Translations under genes and position numbers: made by a program
NCBI GenBank assembly: GCA_022701475.1
Contig: JAKOOI010000278.1
Location: 1 to 8,409 of the forward strand
Direction: 5' to 3'
Length of the DNA: 8,409 bases
DNA from: Weeksellaceae bacterium
GTDB taxonomy: Bacteria; Bacteroidota; Bacteroidia; Flavobacteriales; Weeksellaceae
The notes under the pieces: generated by a model
Seen by the model: the letters and a program-made list of their open reading frames with translations, nothing else
What the model was told of the DNA's origin: nothing
Databases searched by the model: none
Shown: positions 1 through 5,347 of the stretch, piece by piece
How the letters are laid out: each line of letters opens with the position of its first letter
How positions within the stretch are numbered: the stretch's first letter is position 1

Positions 1-210
1 CGGGATTTCATCCGGGATTTACCGGAAAATATTGATCCCTGCGGAGAAAACGGGGAGTTCCACACGTTTACTTTTGACGGTCCCATCTTTAAGAATCCGG
101 TTGATTTTGAAATTGGTGAAACGGTAAAGAAAACCTACCCGAAACCGAAATCCGGGGACAATGTCGGAAATGAAGATTATGTGTTCTGGTTCTGTGATCT
201 GATGGCGTGA
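1..210 (+). CDS. Dph6-type diphthine--ammonia ligase-like ATP pyrophosphatase, C-terminal fragment
   Basis: Frame 1 is open from the first base to a TGA at 208-210 and gives the last 69 residues of a protein whose start lies left of the window. The fragment contains DLPENIDPCGENGEFHTF (residues 6-23), the conserved C-terminal signature of the adenine nucleotide alpha-hydrolase family that includes archaeal and eukaryotic Dph6. It is followed by the usual DGPIF element and ends in VFWFCDLMA. Family members use ATP to activate a carboxylate for amidation. In eukaryotes that is the last step of diphthamide synthesis on elongation factor 2. Bacteria lack diphthamide, so the bacterial substrate is unknown and the ligase name is only by homology. 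The PP-loop that binds ATP would be off-window. The gene converges on the minus-strand membrane protein gene. Family assignment is strong; the reaction is not established. Confidence 0.88.
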   Translation, partial: RDFIRDLPENIDPCGENGEFHTFTFDGPIFKNPVDFEIGETVKKTYPKPKSGDNVGNEDYVFWFCDLMA

Positions 211-286
211 TAACAATAAGCACTTTTGGTATGCACAGCCAAAAACATTTTCATGAATTGTCATAACAAAGGATCGTGACGGATCC

Positions 287-310
287 GGGTGCCTTATATT
301 GCCGGCATCC
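287..310 (+). terminator. Weak hairpin downstream of the Dph6-like gene
   Basis: GGGTGCC (287-293) pairs with GGCATCC (304-310), giving seven pairs including one G-U across a ten-base loop. It lies between two convergent genes, where a terminator is expected. No T-run follows, only an AT-rich stretch (TATACATTTAATAT), so the assignment is tentative. Confidence 0.3.
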
Positions 311-331
311 TATACATTTAATATAATTCCC

Positions 332-358
332 AAGCCAGCCAGCTGAAGACACCGGCTT
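332..358 (-). terminator. Possible weak hairpin after the membrane protein gene
   Basis: Read on the minus strand, AAGCCGGT pairs with a downstream GCTGGCTT through eight pairs, two of them G-U. The hairpin begins three bases after the stop codon of the minus-strand operon. GGGAATTATATT follows rather than a clean T-run. The position is right but the structure is weak. Confidence 0.25.
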
Positions 359-360
359 AT

Positions 361-1086
361 TTATCCTGCGGAAGAATTCAGAAAATCCTTCATTCCGTTA
401 ACGGCTTTTCTGTGTCTGAAAAAATTCATCAGGACAAAAATAATAAGGAAATGTAAAATAAAGGGAAATGTGAAATCAATCAGCACAGAAAATTCACTTA
501 CAGGTTCATTCATTCTCAAAAAGCGGAAGGCATGATAAAAGTTACCGTTAATCAATTGAAAAATAACACTTACAGAGCCCATATAAATTCCTAAATTCTG
601 CTGGTACATGCTGTAAAAGACCTTTCCCTTATATTTAAAATCCCGTTTTATATAGTTTCTGATATCTGAATAAAAGATCCACATCATCAGCGGGCTTACA
701 GCAACAAGAGAATTGTATATCCGGAAAGTCATGCTGTATACCGCCTCATCGGCCGACAGGTAAAGCAGTATGAAATTTACAGCAAAAGAGACCAGCCCGA
801 ACAATAAAGCTTTACCCATCATACTGTTGTTTCCGGCCTTCACAATGTTTTTAACGAGTACCGGGATCTGTTCCCCGTAGAAAACAGAGTAACTCGCCAT
901 TTTGAACTCATCTGCCCAGCGTTTTTTGGTCTCAAGAAAAGCCTCGTCAAAATCTACGTTTTTACTGATCTGAATGTCGGTAATCTGTATTGCCATGTGA
1001 TCTTTTACTTCCAAAAGAATGTCCAGAGGCAGACGGTGAAAAATAAGATAATCGGTAATCTGCTGATCCTGTTCCCTGTTGATCAT
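361..1086 (-). CDS. Four-helix inner-membrane protein paired with PadR (HAAS-like N-terminus)
   Basis: This 241-residue protein has a soluble N-terminal part and four predicted membrane helices at about residues 92-111, 122-140, 163-180 and 200-223, ending in a basic tail (RHRKAVNGMK). Residues 1-65 form a compact helical region with the pattern HRLP..ILLEVKDHM, then DFDEAF and W. That pattern resembles the HAAS/DUF1700-type helical domain commonly encoded beside PadR regulators. The ATG (1084-1086) overlaps the padR stop in an ATGA arrangement, so translation is probably coupled and the two proteins likely work together. I infer a membrane sensor or effector whose level is set by PadR. No catalytic motif, transporter signature or lipobox is visible. 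Function is unknown; the membrane topology and operon link are the secure parts. Confidence 0.85.
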   Translation of the reverse strand: MINREQDQQITDYLIFHRLPLDILLEVKDHMAIQITDIQISKNVDFDEAFLETKKRWADEFKMASYSVFYGEQIPVLVKNIVKAGNNSMMGKALLFGLVSFAVNFILLYLSADEAVYSMTFRIYNSLVAVSPLMMWIFYSDIRNYIKRDFKYKGKVFYSMYQQNLGIYMGSVSVIFQLINGNFYHAFRFLRMNEPVSEFSVLIDFTFPFILHFLIIFVLMNFFRHRKAVNGMKDFLNSSAG

Positions 1087-1439
1087 CTGTTGAAGATTGT
1101 ATTTAAATTAAACAAATAATTTCTCATTTCAGCTTCCTGCTCTGCCTGCTGTCTTTTGCCTTTATCGGTCAGCAGATAATATTTACGGTCCCGGCCGTTT
1201 ATTTTCCTGATTTCAGAAATAATCAGGCCTTCCGATTCCAGTTTATGCAAAAGCGGGTACAGTGCGCCTTCCGTCATTTCCAGTTCACCCCTGGTCAGTT
1301 CTTTCGCGTGCTGGGTAATCTGATAGCCATACATTTTTACTTCTTTCGCCAGCAGCTTCAGAATGATGTTTTGCAGGGTGCCTTTATAAAGACTGTTCTT
1401 TTTCAATACCGGATTTTTATACCTTACAAATCTATGCAT
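1083..1439 (-). CDS. PadR family transcriptional regulator
   Basis: This 118-residue winged-helix protein has the PadR core from about residue 17: SLYKGTLQNIILKLL, then MYGYQIT. The recognition-helix segment TEGALYPLLHKLESEGLI is at 56-73 and the wing GRDRKYYLLTDKGK at 82-95. The region after the wing is short, as in small PadR proteins that dimerise through one C-terminal helix. PadR proteins are usually ligand- or stress-responsive repressors that act on their own operon and a neighbouring membrane gene, which fits the four-base overlap with the downstream membrane protein. About 14 residues precede the usual SLYKG start. The ATG at 1437-1439 is the only ATG available, and the in-frame TTG at residue 12 has no obvious ribosome site, so I keep the ATG. 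The target and ligand cannot be read from the sequence. Confidence 0.93.
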   Translation of the reverse strand: MHRFVRYKNPVLKKNSLYKGTLQNIILKLLAKEVKMYGYQITQHAKELTRGELEMTEGALYPLLHKLESEGLIISEIRKINGRDRKYYLLTDKGKRQQAEQEAEMRNYLFNLNTIFNR

Positions 1440-1509
1440 AATTTTCTTATGTATATAAATTTATTTTCATTTCAGTTTGAAACACAACATTGAAGCTAAA
1501 AAACAAAGT

Positions 1510-1537
1510 AAACTATATATTTAGTTCATTATAGTTT
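1510..1537. promoter_or_regulatory. Inverted repeat in padR-ruvC spacer, candidate PadR operator
   Basis: AAACTATA (1510-1517) and TATAGTTT (1530-1537) form a perfect 8-bp inverted repeat with a 12-base spacer. An inner TAGTT at 1522-1526 also mirrors the left arm. It lies about 70 bases upstream of the padR start, beside a near-consensus -7 box for that gene (TTACTTTG on the minus strand, 1503-1510). Such overlap suits an autorepressor. The spacer is very AT-rich, so chance symmetry is possible. Confidence 0.35.
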
Positions 1538-1606
1538 TGAAACTTTTGTAGAAAATTGCCTTTCAGGATATTCAATAAATATTAATCAGGAGAATCCGGA
1601 AAGCCG

Positions 1607-1614
1607 TATCTTTG
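1607..1614 (+). promoter_or_regulatory. -7 promoter element of ruvC (TATCTTTG)
   Basis: TATCTTTG matches the Bacteroidota -7 consensus TAnnTTTG exactly and ends five bases before the ruvC ATG at 1620. Transcription starting the usual few bases downstream would begin at or next to the start codon, giving a leaderless or nearly leaderless mRNA. No clear -33 TTTG is seen at the normal spacing. Confidence 0.6.
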
Positions 1615-1619
1615 CATCA

Positions 1620-2174
1620 ATGATTGCAGAAAAGATTATTCTGGGAATTGACCCCGGAACGACAGTAATGGGATTCGGTCTGATTTCGGTAAAAAAAGGG
1701 GTAATGGAAATGATTTCCATCCATGAGCTTCTGCTGATGAAATACCCGAATCACGAAACCAAGCTGAAGTATATTTTTGATAAGACCCTGGCCCTGATCG
1801 ATGAATTCCATCCGGATGAAGTGGCATTGGAAGCCCCGTTCTTCGGTAAAAACGTACAGAGTATGCTGAAACTGGGCCGTGCGCAGGGAGTCGCCATGGC
1901 TGCCAGCCTTTACCGCAACATCCCGATCACTGAATATTCGCCGAAAAAAATTAAGATGGCTATTACCGGAAACGGAAATGCCAGCAAAGAACAGGTAGCC
2001 GGAATGCTGCAGAACCTCCTGAAGCTAAAGGAATTCCCGACCAAATACCTGGATGCATCCGACGGTCTGGCAGTAGCGGTCTGCCATCATTTCAATTCGG
2101 GAACGATTGCCGATACCAAATCCTATACGGGCTGGGAAAGTTTTTTGAAGCAGAATCCCAACCGCTTAAAATAA
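1620..2174 (+). CDS. ruvC: Crossover junction endodeoxyribonuclease RuvC
   Basis: RuvC is the dimeric, Mg2+-dependent endonuclease that cuts Holliday junctions symmetrically after RuvAB branch migration, in recombination and fork repair. The 184-residue protein has the family's normal length and RNase H-like fold markers. ILGIDPGTT near the N-terminus supplies the first catalytic Asp (D11), LEAPFFGKN supplies Glu71, and LDASDGLAVAVCHH supplies Asp145 and Asp148. These correspond to E. coli D7, E66, D138 and D141, so the active site is complete. The DNA-contacting KKIKMAITGNGNASKEQV stretch is also intact. The ATG at 1620 is supported by the usual family N-terminus and by the promoter just before it. 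No ruvA or ruvB is adjacent, as is common in Bacteroidota. The gene is monocistronic, between a divergent padR and a strong terminator. Confidence 0.98.
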   Translation: MIAEKIILGIDPGTTVMGFGLISVKKGVMEMISIHELLLMKYPNHETKLKYIFDKTLALIDEFHPDEVALEAPFFGKNVQSMLKLGRAQGVAMAASLYRNIPITEYSPKKIKMAITGNGNASKEQVAGMLQNLLKLKEFPTKYLDASDGLAVAVCHHFNSGTIADTKSYTGWESFLKQNPNRLK

Positions 2175-2177
2175 AAG

Positions 2178-2218
2178 ATCCCGCAGCGTATACGTCTGCG
2201 GGATTTTGCTGTTTTTTA
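2178..2218. terminator. Bidirectional intrinsic terminator between ruvC and lipoprotein gene
   Basis: ATCCCGCAG (2178-2186) pairs perfectly with CTGCGGGAT (2196-2204). T-rich sequence follows on the plus strand (TTTTGCTGTTTTTT). On the minus strand the stem is followed by CTTTTATTTT. It lies four bases after the ruvC stop and about ten from the lipoprotein stop, so it can serve both convergent genes. The loop CGTATACGT holds a small palindrome. Confidence 0.9.
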
Positions 2219-2227
2219 GTTAAAAAC

Positions 2228-2638
2228 TTACTTCGCTTTGTATTCCTCAGGTGTAATTTTAAAATCAGCAGTTTTCTTGCCGTCTTTGTCATAATAGGTG
2301 TAAACCATCGTTACATCATTGTCCCGGAACTGTTTGATATCAGGAGACGTTTTTATTACCCGCAATGCCCCCTCTTTAGCCGAAGTCTTGAAAACTTCGA
2401 TCTGTTCAGGGCTTACCCCTTCCTTCGCATCATCCGTTAGAGTATAGTTGTACCTGAAAATTTTACCGGGCTGTGCCGACACACTGTCGAGGCGAACCCC
2501 ATCGGCCAGGATCTGCGGCGTCGTCTTGTTGATATTGGCCGCCACTTCTTTAAGATCATCATCAATTTTGTTTTCCTGTTTGCATGAAGTTAACACGAAA
2601 GTAAGGCATACCAGAGAAAGGCTGATTACATTTTTCAT
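2228..2638 (-). CDS. Small lipoprotein of unknown function
   Basis: The 136-residue product starts with a lipoprotein signal: a short hydrophobic stretch followed by the lipobox LTSC, with Cys19 as the lipidated residue. It is therefore probably anchored in an envelope membrane, facing periplasm or surface. The mature part begins with a charged stretch (KQENKIDDD). It then has the pattern LADGVRLDSVSAQPGKIFRYNYTL (residues 44-67 region) and FRDNDVTMVYTYYDKDG (104-120 region). I recall this pattern from a widespread but uncharacterised family of short secreted proteins in Gram-negative bacteria, with an alternating beta-strand profile and no catalytic motif. It is transcribed alone: divergent from the DUF4407 gene and convergent with ruvC. 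The residues after Cys do not clearly match a surface-export signal. No function can be proposed from the sequence. Confidence 0.85.
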   Translation of the reverse strand: MKNVISLSLVCLTFVLTSCKQENKIDDDLKEVAANINKTTPQILADGVRLDSVSAQPGKIFRYNYTLTDDAKEGVSPEQIEVFKTSAKEGALRVIKTSPDIKQFRDNDVTMVYTYYDKDGKKTADFKITPEEYKAK

Positions 2639-2662
2639 ATTTAGATTTTAGTGATTGTTACC

Positions 2663-2670
2663 TAAAGATA
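2663..2670 (-). promoter_or_regulatory. Candidate -7 element of the lipoprotein gene (TATCTTTA)
   Basis: On the minus strand TATCTTTA differs from TAnnTTTG only at the last base and lies about 24 bases before the ATG. That would give a leader of roughly 15-20 bases. No -33 TTTG is found at standard spacing, so this is a weak call. Confidence 0.35.
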
Positions 2671-2783
2671 AGAATATTTTCTTTAATAAATTTAAATAAT
2701 TGATTAACAAAACATTACACTACCAGGCAATTATACTGGGTAAAACATAATACTATCTTTTACATTGGTATGGATTTTAGTAG

Positions 2784-2791
2784 TACATTTG
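2784..2791 (+). promoter_or_regulatory. -7 promoter element of the DUF4407 gene (TACATTTG)
   Basis: TACATTTG is an exact TAnnTTTG match 15 bases before the ATG at 2807. A TTG at 2765-2767 could serve as the -33 element, with a 16-base gap, slightly short of the usual range. The box lies inside the longest open frame (which begins with TTG at 2765), so translation should start downstream at 2807. Confidence 0.6.
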
Positions 2792-2806
2792 TATAAATTT
2801 TCTGTC

Positions 2807-3877
2807 ATGAAAAAGAAACAACAAACTATAAATCAAGCGAATCATAACATCAATGGCTTCCAGAAGTTTTTGATGCTATGCTCCGGAGGAAACATCCACA
2901 TTTTAAGAAAAACGCCCAGCGAATGGAACAAGTTTGCAGGAATCGGCGGAATCGTGCTCTTTACGGCGGTTTTTGCTACCCTGTCTGCCGGATATGCCAT
3001 GTATACCGTTTTTGATGAAATCTGGACCGCCATCGGTTTCGGCGTTTTGTGGGGACTGATGATCTTTAACCTGGACCGTTATATCGTTTCCTCCATCAAA
3101 AAAACAGGGACATGGTGGAACCAGATCCTGATGTCGATTCCAAGGTTGGTACTGGCTACTTTTTTAGGAATTATCATTTCAAAGCCGCTGGAGCTTAAAA
3201 TTTTCGAGAAAGAAGTCAATAAACAGCTGAACACGATCATTCAGCGGAATAAAAAGCAACTTCAGGGTGAGATGAGCGGAAGAATCCTTCAGCAGAGCGG
3301 ACCTTTTGAAACTGAAAAGAAACAGATTTCCGATAAGATCGCGCAATACCAGAAATCATATGATTCAGCGTCCGCGGAACTCGAGAAGGAAATCCTGGGA
3401 AAACAGTCCGGTCTGACGAGCGGCAAGGAAGGATTCGGCCCGAATGCCAAGCGTAAGCAGGAGCTGAAAGAACAGAGAAGGCTGGATCTGGAAAATTACA
3501 GAAAGCAGGCTGCTCCCCGGCTGGAATACCTGGATAAGGAAATTTCAAAAGTCTATACCAACCTGGAAACGGAGCGGAAATCCACGGAAACTTTTGAGGA
3601 TAAATTCAACGGTTTTGCGGCACGGCTGCAGGCATTGGATGAGCTGGGAAAAAACTCGGCCATCATCGGTCTGGCTGCCACCTTTATCATGGGACTTTTC
3701 ATCTGCCTGGAGATTTCCCCGGTGCTGGTAAAACTGATTTCCCATGTCGGTCCGTATGACTACTTATTGGAAAAAACTGAAAACGATTTCCGCCTGTATG
3801 CGAAAGAAAAAGTGGAAAAAGGAAATGCCCTGACGGATTTCAGGATCGATGATTTTAAAGACCGGCTACAGAAATAA
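2807..3877 (+). CDS. DUF4407 domain-containing membrane/coiled-coil protein
   Basis: With the ATG at 2807 the protein has 356 residues. Predicted membrane helices lie near 44-64, 72-88 and 107-125. A long charged, Glu/Lys/Gln-rich region with coiled-coil character spans about 130-280, and a fourth helix is at 286-304, followed by a short charged tail. The motifs FNLDRYIVSS (87-96) and GIIISKPLELKIFEKEV (121-137) are what I recognise as the DUF4407 signature found in Bacteroidota and some other phyla. The arrangement suggests an integral membrane protein with a large helical domain on one face. Its biochemical role is unknown. The in-frame TTG 14 codons upstream is rejected because the promoter lies between it and the ATG. 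The gene has its own promoter and terminator, so it need not be functionally tied to the secreted pair that follows. Confidence 0.92.
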   Translation: MKKKQQTINQANHNINGFQKFLMLCSGGNIHILRKTPSEWNKFAGIGGIVLFTAVFATLSAGYAMYTVFDEIWTAIGFGVLWGLMIFNLDRYIVSSIKKTGTWWNQILMSIPRLVLATFLGIIISKPLELKIFEKEVNKQLNTIIQRNKKQLQGEMSGRILQQSGPFETEKKQISDKIAQYQKSYDSASAELEKEILGKQSGLTSGKEGFGPNAKRKQELKEQRRLDLENYRKQAAPRLEYLDKEISKVYTNLETERKSTETFEDKFNGFAARLQALDELGKNSAIIGLAATFIMGLFICLEISPVLVKLISHVGPYDYLLEKTENDFRLYAKEKVEKGNALTDFRIDDFKDRLQK

Positions 3878-3897
3878 CCGATTGTTTTTCAAAATAA

Positions 3898-3936
3898 TAA
3901 AACCTTTCAAGATAAGTTGAAAGGTTTTATATTTTA
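3898..3936 (+). terminator. Intrinsic terminator after the DUF4407 gene
   Basis: TAAAACCTTTCAA (3898-3910) and TTGAAAGGTTTTA (3917-3929) form a perfect 13-bp stem with a six-base loop, followed by TATTTTA. It begins about 20 bases after the DUF4407 stop. The next gene's promoter starts just downstream, so the two units are transcriptionally separate. Confidence 0.88.
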
Positions 3937-3961
3937 TGATTATAGTATGTGTCTTATTCTC

Positions 3962-3969
3962 TACCTTTG
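3962..3969 (+). promoter_or_regulatory. -7 promoter element of the tail-collar gene (TACCTTTG)
   Basis: TACCTTTG matches TAnnTTTG and is 21 bases before the ATG at 3991, predicting a leader of roughly 15 bases. It overlaps the first codons of the longer frame that opens with GTG at 3949, which argues for the ATG start. No clear -33 element is seen. Confidence 0.6.
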
Positions 3970-3990
3970 CGGGAGTTATTATTACTTACT

Positions 3991-4578
3991 ATGAAAAAAA
4001 TTCTATTTTCGGGTCTTGTACTGCTAAGTGCCAGTACATCCCTGTTAAAAGCACAATTTGAACCGTTTATAGGGCAGATTGCATTTGTTCCGTACAATTT
4101 CGTTCCTCAAGGGTGGGCAGCCTGTAACGGACAAACATTACCCATTGCACAAAACCAGGCACTCTATTCACTGCTCGGCACAACATATGGCGGAAACGGG
4201 ACTACAACTTTTGCATTGCCTGATATGAGAGGCCGCGTTTTGGTACATGAAGGACAGGCACCGGAAGGAGGTACTACTTACACAATGGGACAAAAAGGCG
4301 GAGCAGAATCAGTAACCCTGCAGGTAACACAGATGCCGGCTCATAACCACACCATAAATGCGGTGACTGCAGAAGGCAACCAGAACTCCCCGGCGAATGC
4401 TGTGCCCGCAGATACTAAAGTCCTGGATAAGGAATACTCCGATGCAACGCCGAATACACAGATGAAAGCCACCATGGTCAATCCTGCCGGCGGCGGACAG
4501 GCCCATGAAAACAGGCCGCCATTTGTTACGCTTAAATGTATTATTGCCTTAACCGGAATTTATCCAAGTCACCCGTAA
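3991..4578 (+). CDS. Secreted phage tail collar domain protein (microcystin-dependent protein-like)
   Basis: From the ATG at 3991 the product has 195 residues and opens with a clear Sec signal peptide (MKKILFSGLVLLSASTSLLK, cleavage near Ala21/Gln22). The mature N-terminus is a tail-collar domain: FIGQIAFVPYNFVPQGWAAC at 26-45, NGQTLPIAQNQALYSLLGT at 46-64, YGGNG, and FALPDMRGRV at 74-83. The QMPAHNHT motif (114-121) and the C-terminal ENRPPF...LKCIIALTGIYP are typical of the COG4675 family. In phages this fold is a trimeric fibre or collar part; free-standing bacterial versions are envelope or secreted proteins of unclear role. The signal peptide and lack of other phage genes argue against prophage origin. 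It has no T9SS sorting tail itself, but the next gene, three bases away, does, so they are probably co-translated and may act together outside the cell. Confidence 0.9.
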   Translation: MKKILFSGLVLLSASTSLLKAQFEPFIGQIAFVPYNFVPQGWAACNGQTLPIAQNQALYSLLGTTYGGNGTTTFALPDMRGRVLVHEGQAPEGGTTYTMGQKGGAESVTLQVTQMPAHNHTINAVTAEGNQNSPANAVPADTKVLDKEYSDATPNTQMKATMVNPAGGGQAHENRPPFVTLKCIIALTGIYPSHP

Positions 4579-4581
4579 GCC

Positions 4582-5274
4582 ATGAAAACACTCTATCTGT
4601 TATGTCTGGCATTCGGAAGTTCAGCTTTTGCCCAGACCATTACCTTTAACGGATGTACCAACCTGTTTGATAATCAAAATTTCATATTCAATAAAACAGG
4701 AACGGATGCCTACAATAAAAATATTTATATTACCACGCCTGTTGACGGGCAGCCGTGCGGCGGACTGGGCACCTGTGAATTCAAAATCCAGTGGAACAAT
4801 TCCCTGTCACGATGGGAATTTCTTGCTGATGAAGGAAACGGAACATTCACCAATCCTTATCTGATCTATTATAATTCAACCGGCAACAATATATATCTGC
4901 CTAATCCGCCTGCGATTACCTTCGGAACATGGGTAGAAAATACGGCTGTCACATCCGGACAGTGCGGAGGAAATATGTCAGCGTCCAATACGACCATGAC
5001 TGGTGACGTTCACAGCACATCCCTTTCCGTATCCGATATGAAATCTGCCAACACCGGAATCCAAATATTCCCCAACCCGGTAACCGAAACAATCAGGATT
5101 ACAGGAATGGATAACGGAAAGACACTTGAGATTTACAATATGGCCGGACAGCTTGTGCGTTCTGAAACATTTGCTCAGAAAACAGATGTTTCCTCACTGG
5201 CAGCAGGCATCTATCTATTGAAAATTCAGACCAGGGATTTCCATACCCACGAATTTAAATTTATAAAAAAATAA
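4582..5274 (+). CDS. T9SS type A sorting domain-containing secreted protein
   Basis: The 230-residue product has a signal peptide (residues 1-17 or so, ending AFA/Q) and a C-terminal sorting domain at about 158-230. Its markers are IQIFPNPVTETIRI, LEIYNMAGQLV, the turn SSLAAGIYLLKI and the basic end KFIKK. This is the type A tail recognised by the type IX secretion system, which carries cargo across the outer membrane and usually removes the tail and attaches the protein to the surface. The central part (about 18-155) is beta-rich, full of Asn, Thr and Gly, with four cysteines (C25, C59, C65, C128) that could form two disulfides. I do not recognise a catalytic motif in it. The start follows the tail-collar stop by three bases, which implies translational coupling. 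Cargo function is unknown; secretion route is well supported. Confidence 0.92.
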   Translation: MKTLYLLCLAFGSSAFAQTITFNGCTNLFDNQNFIFNKTGTDAYNKNIYITTPVDGQPCGGLGTCEFKIQWNNSLSRWEFLADEGNGTFTNPYLIYYNSTGNNIYLPNPPAITFGTWVENTAVTSGQCGGNMSASNTTMTGDVHSTSLSVSDMKSANTGIQIFPNPVTETIRITGMDNGKTLEIYNMAGQLVRSETFAQKTDVSSLAAGIYLLKIQTRDFHTHEFKFIKK

Positions 5275-5298
5275 AGACCCATATCGTCTTATTGCAAG

Positions 5299-5330
5299 CG
5301 AGGCTGCCCTATTCAGGCAGCCTCGTTTTA
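5299..5330 (+). terminator. Intrinsic terminator after the T9SS cargo gene
   Basis: CGAGGCTGCC (5299-5308) and GGCAGCCTCG (5316-5325) form a perfect 10-bp GC-rich stem with a seven-base loop, followed by TTTTATAT. It closes the tail-collar/T9SS unit. Read on the minus strand it lacks a T-run, so its use by convergent guaB is less certain. Confidence 0.9.
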
Positions 5331-5347
5331 TATCAGGAATTTAATTA

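Noticed and set aside
19..264. Minus-strand 81-residue open frame at the left edge
   Set aside because: It is antisense to the Dph6-like reading frame, which carries a clear family motif; the antisense protein has no recognisable feature.
2187..2195. CGTATACG palindrome as a separate protein-binding site
   Set aside because: It forms the loop of the ruvC terminator hairpin and is too short to support an independent claim.
2765..2806. TTG start adding 14 residues to the DUF4407 protein
   Set aside because: The TACATTTG promoter box lies inside this extension, and the ATG at 2807 gives the natural MKKK start.
3949..3990. GTG start adding 14 residues to the tail-collar protein
   Set aside because: The promoter box TACCTTTG overlaps it, and only the ATG at 3991 puts the signal peptide at the N-terminus.
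3991..4578. Prophage or phage-derived tail island
   Set aside because: Only one collar domain is present, with its own Sec signal peptide, promoter and secreted neighbour; no capsid, tail tube, lysis or integrase gene is in the window.
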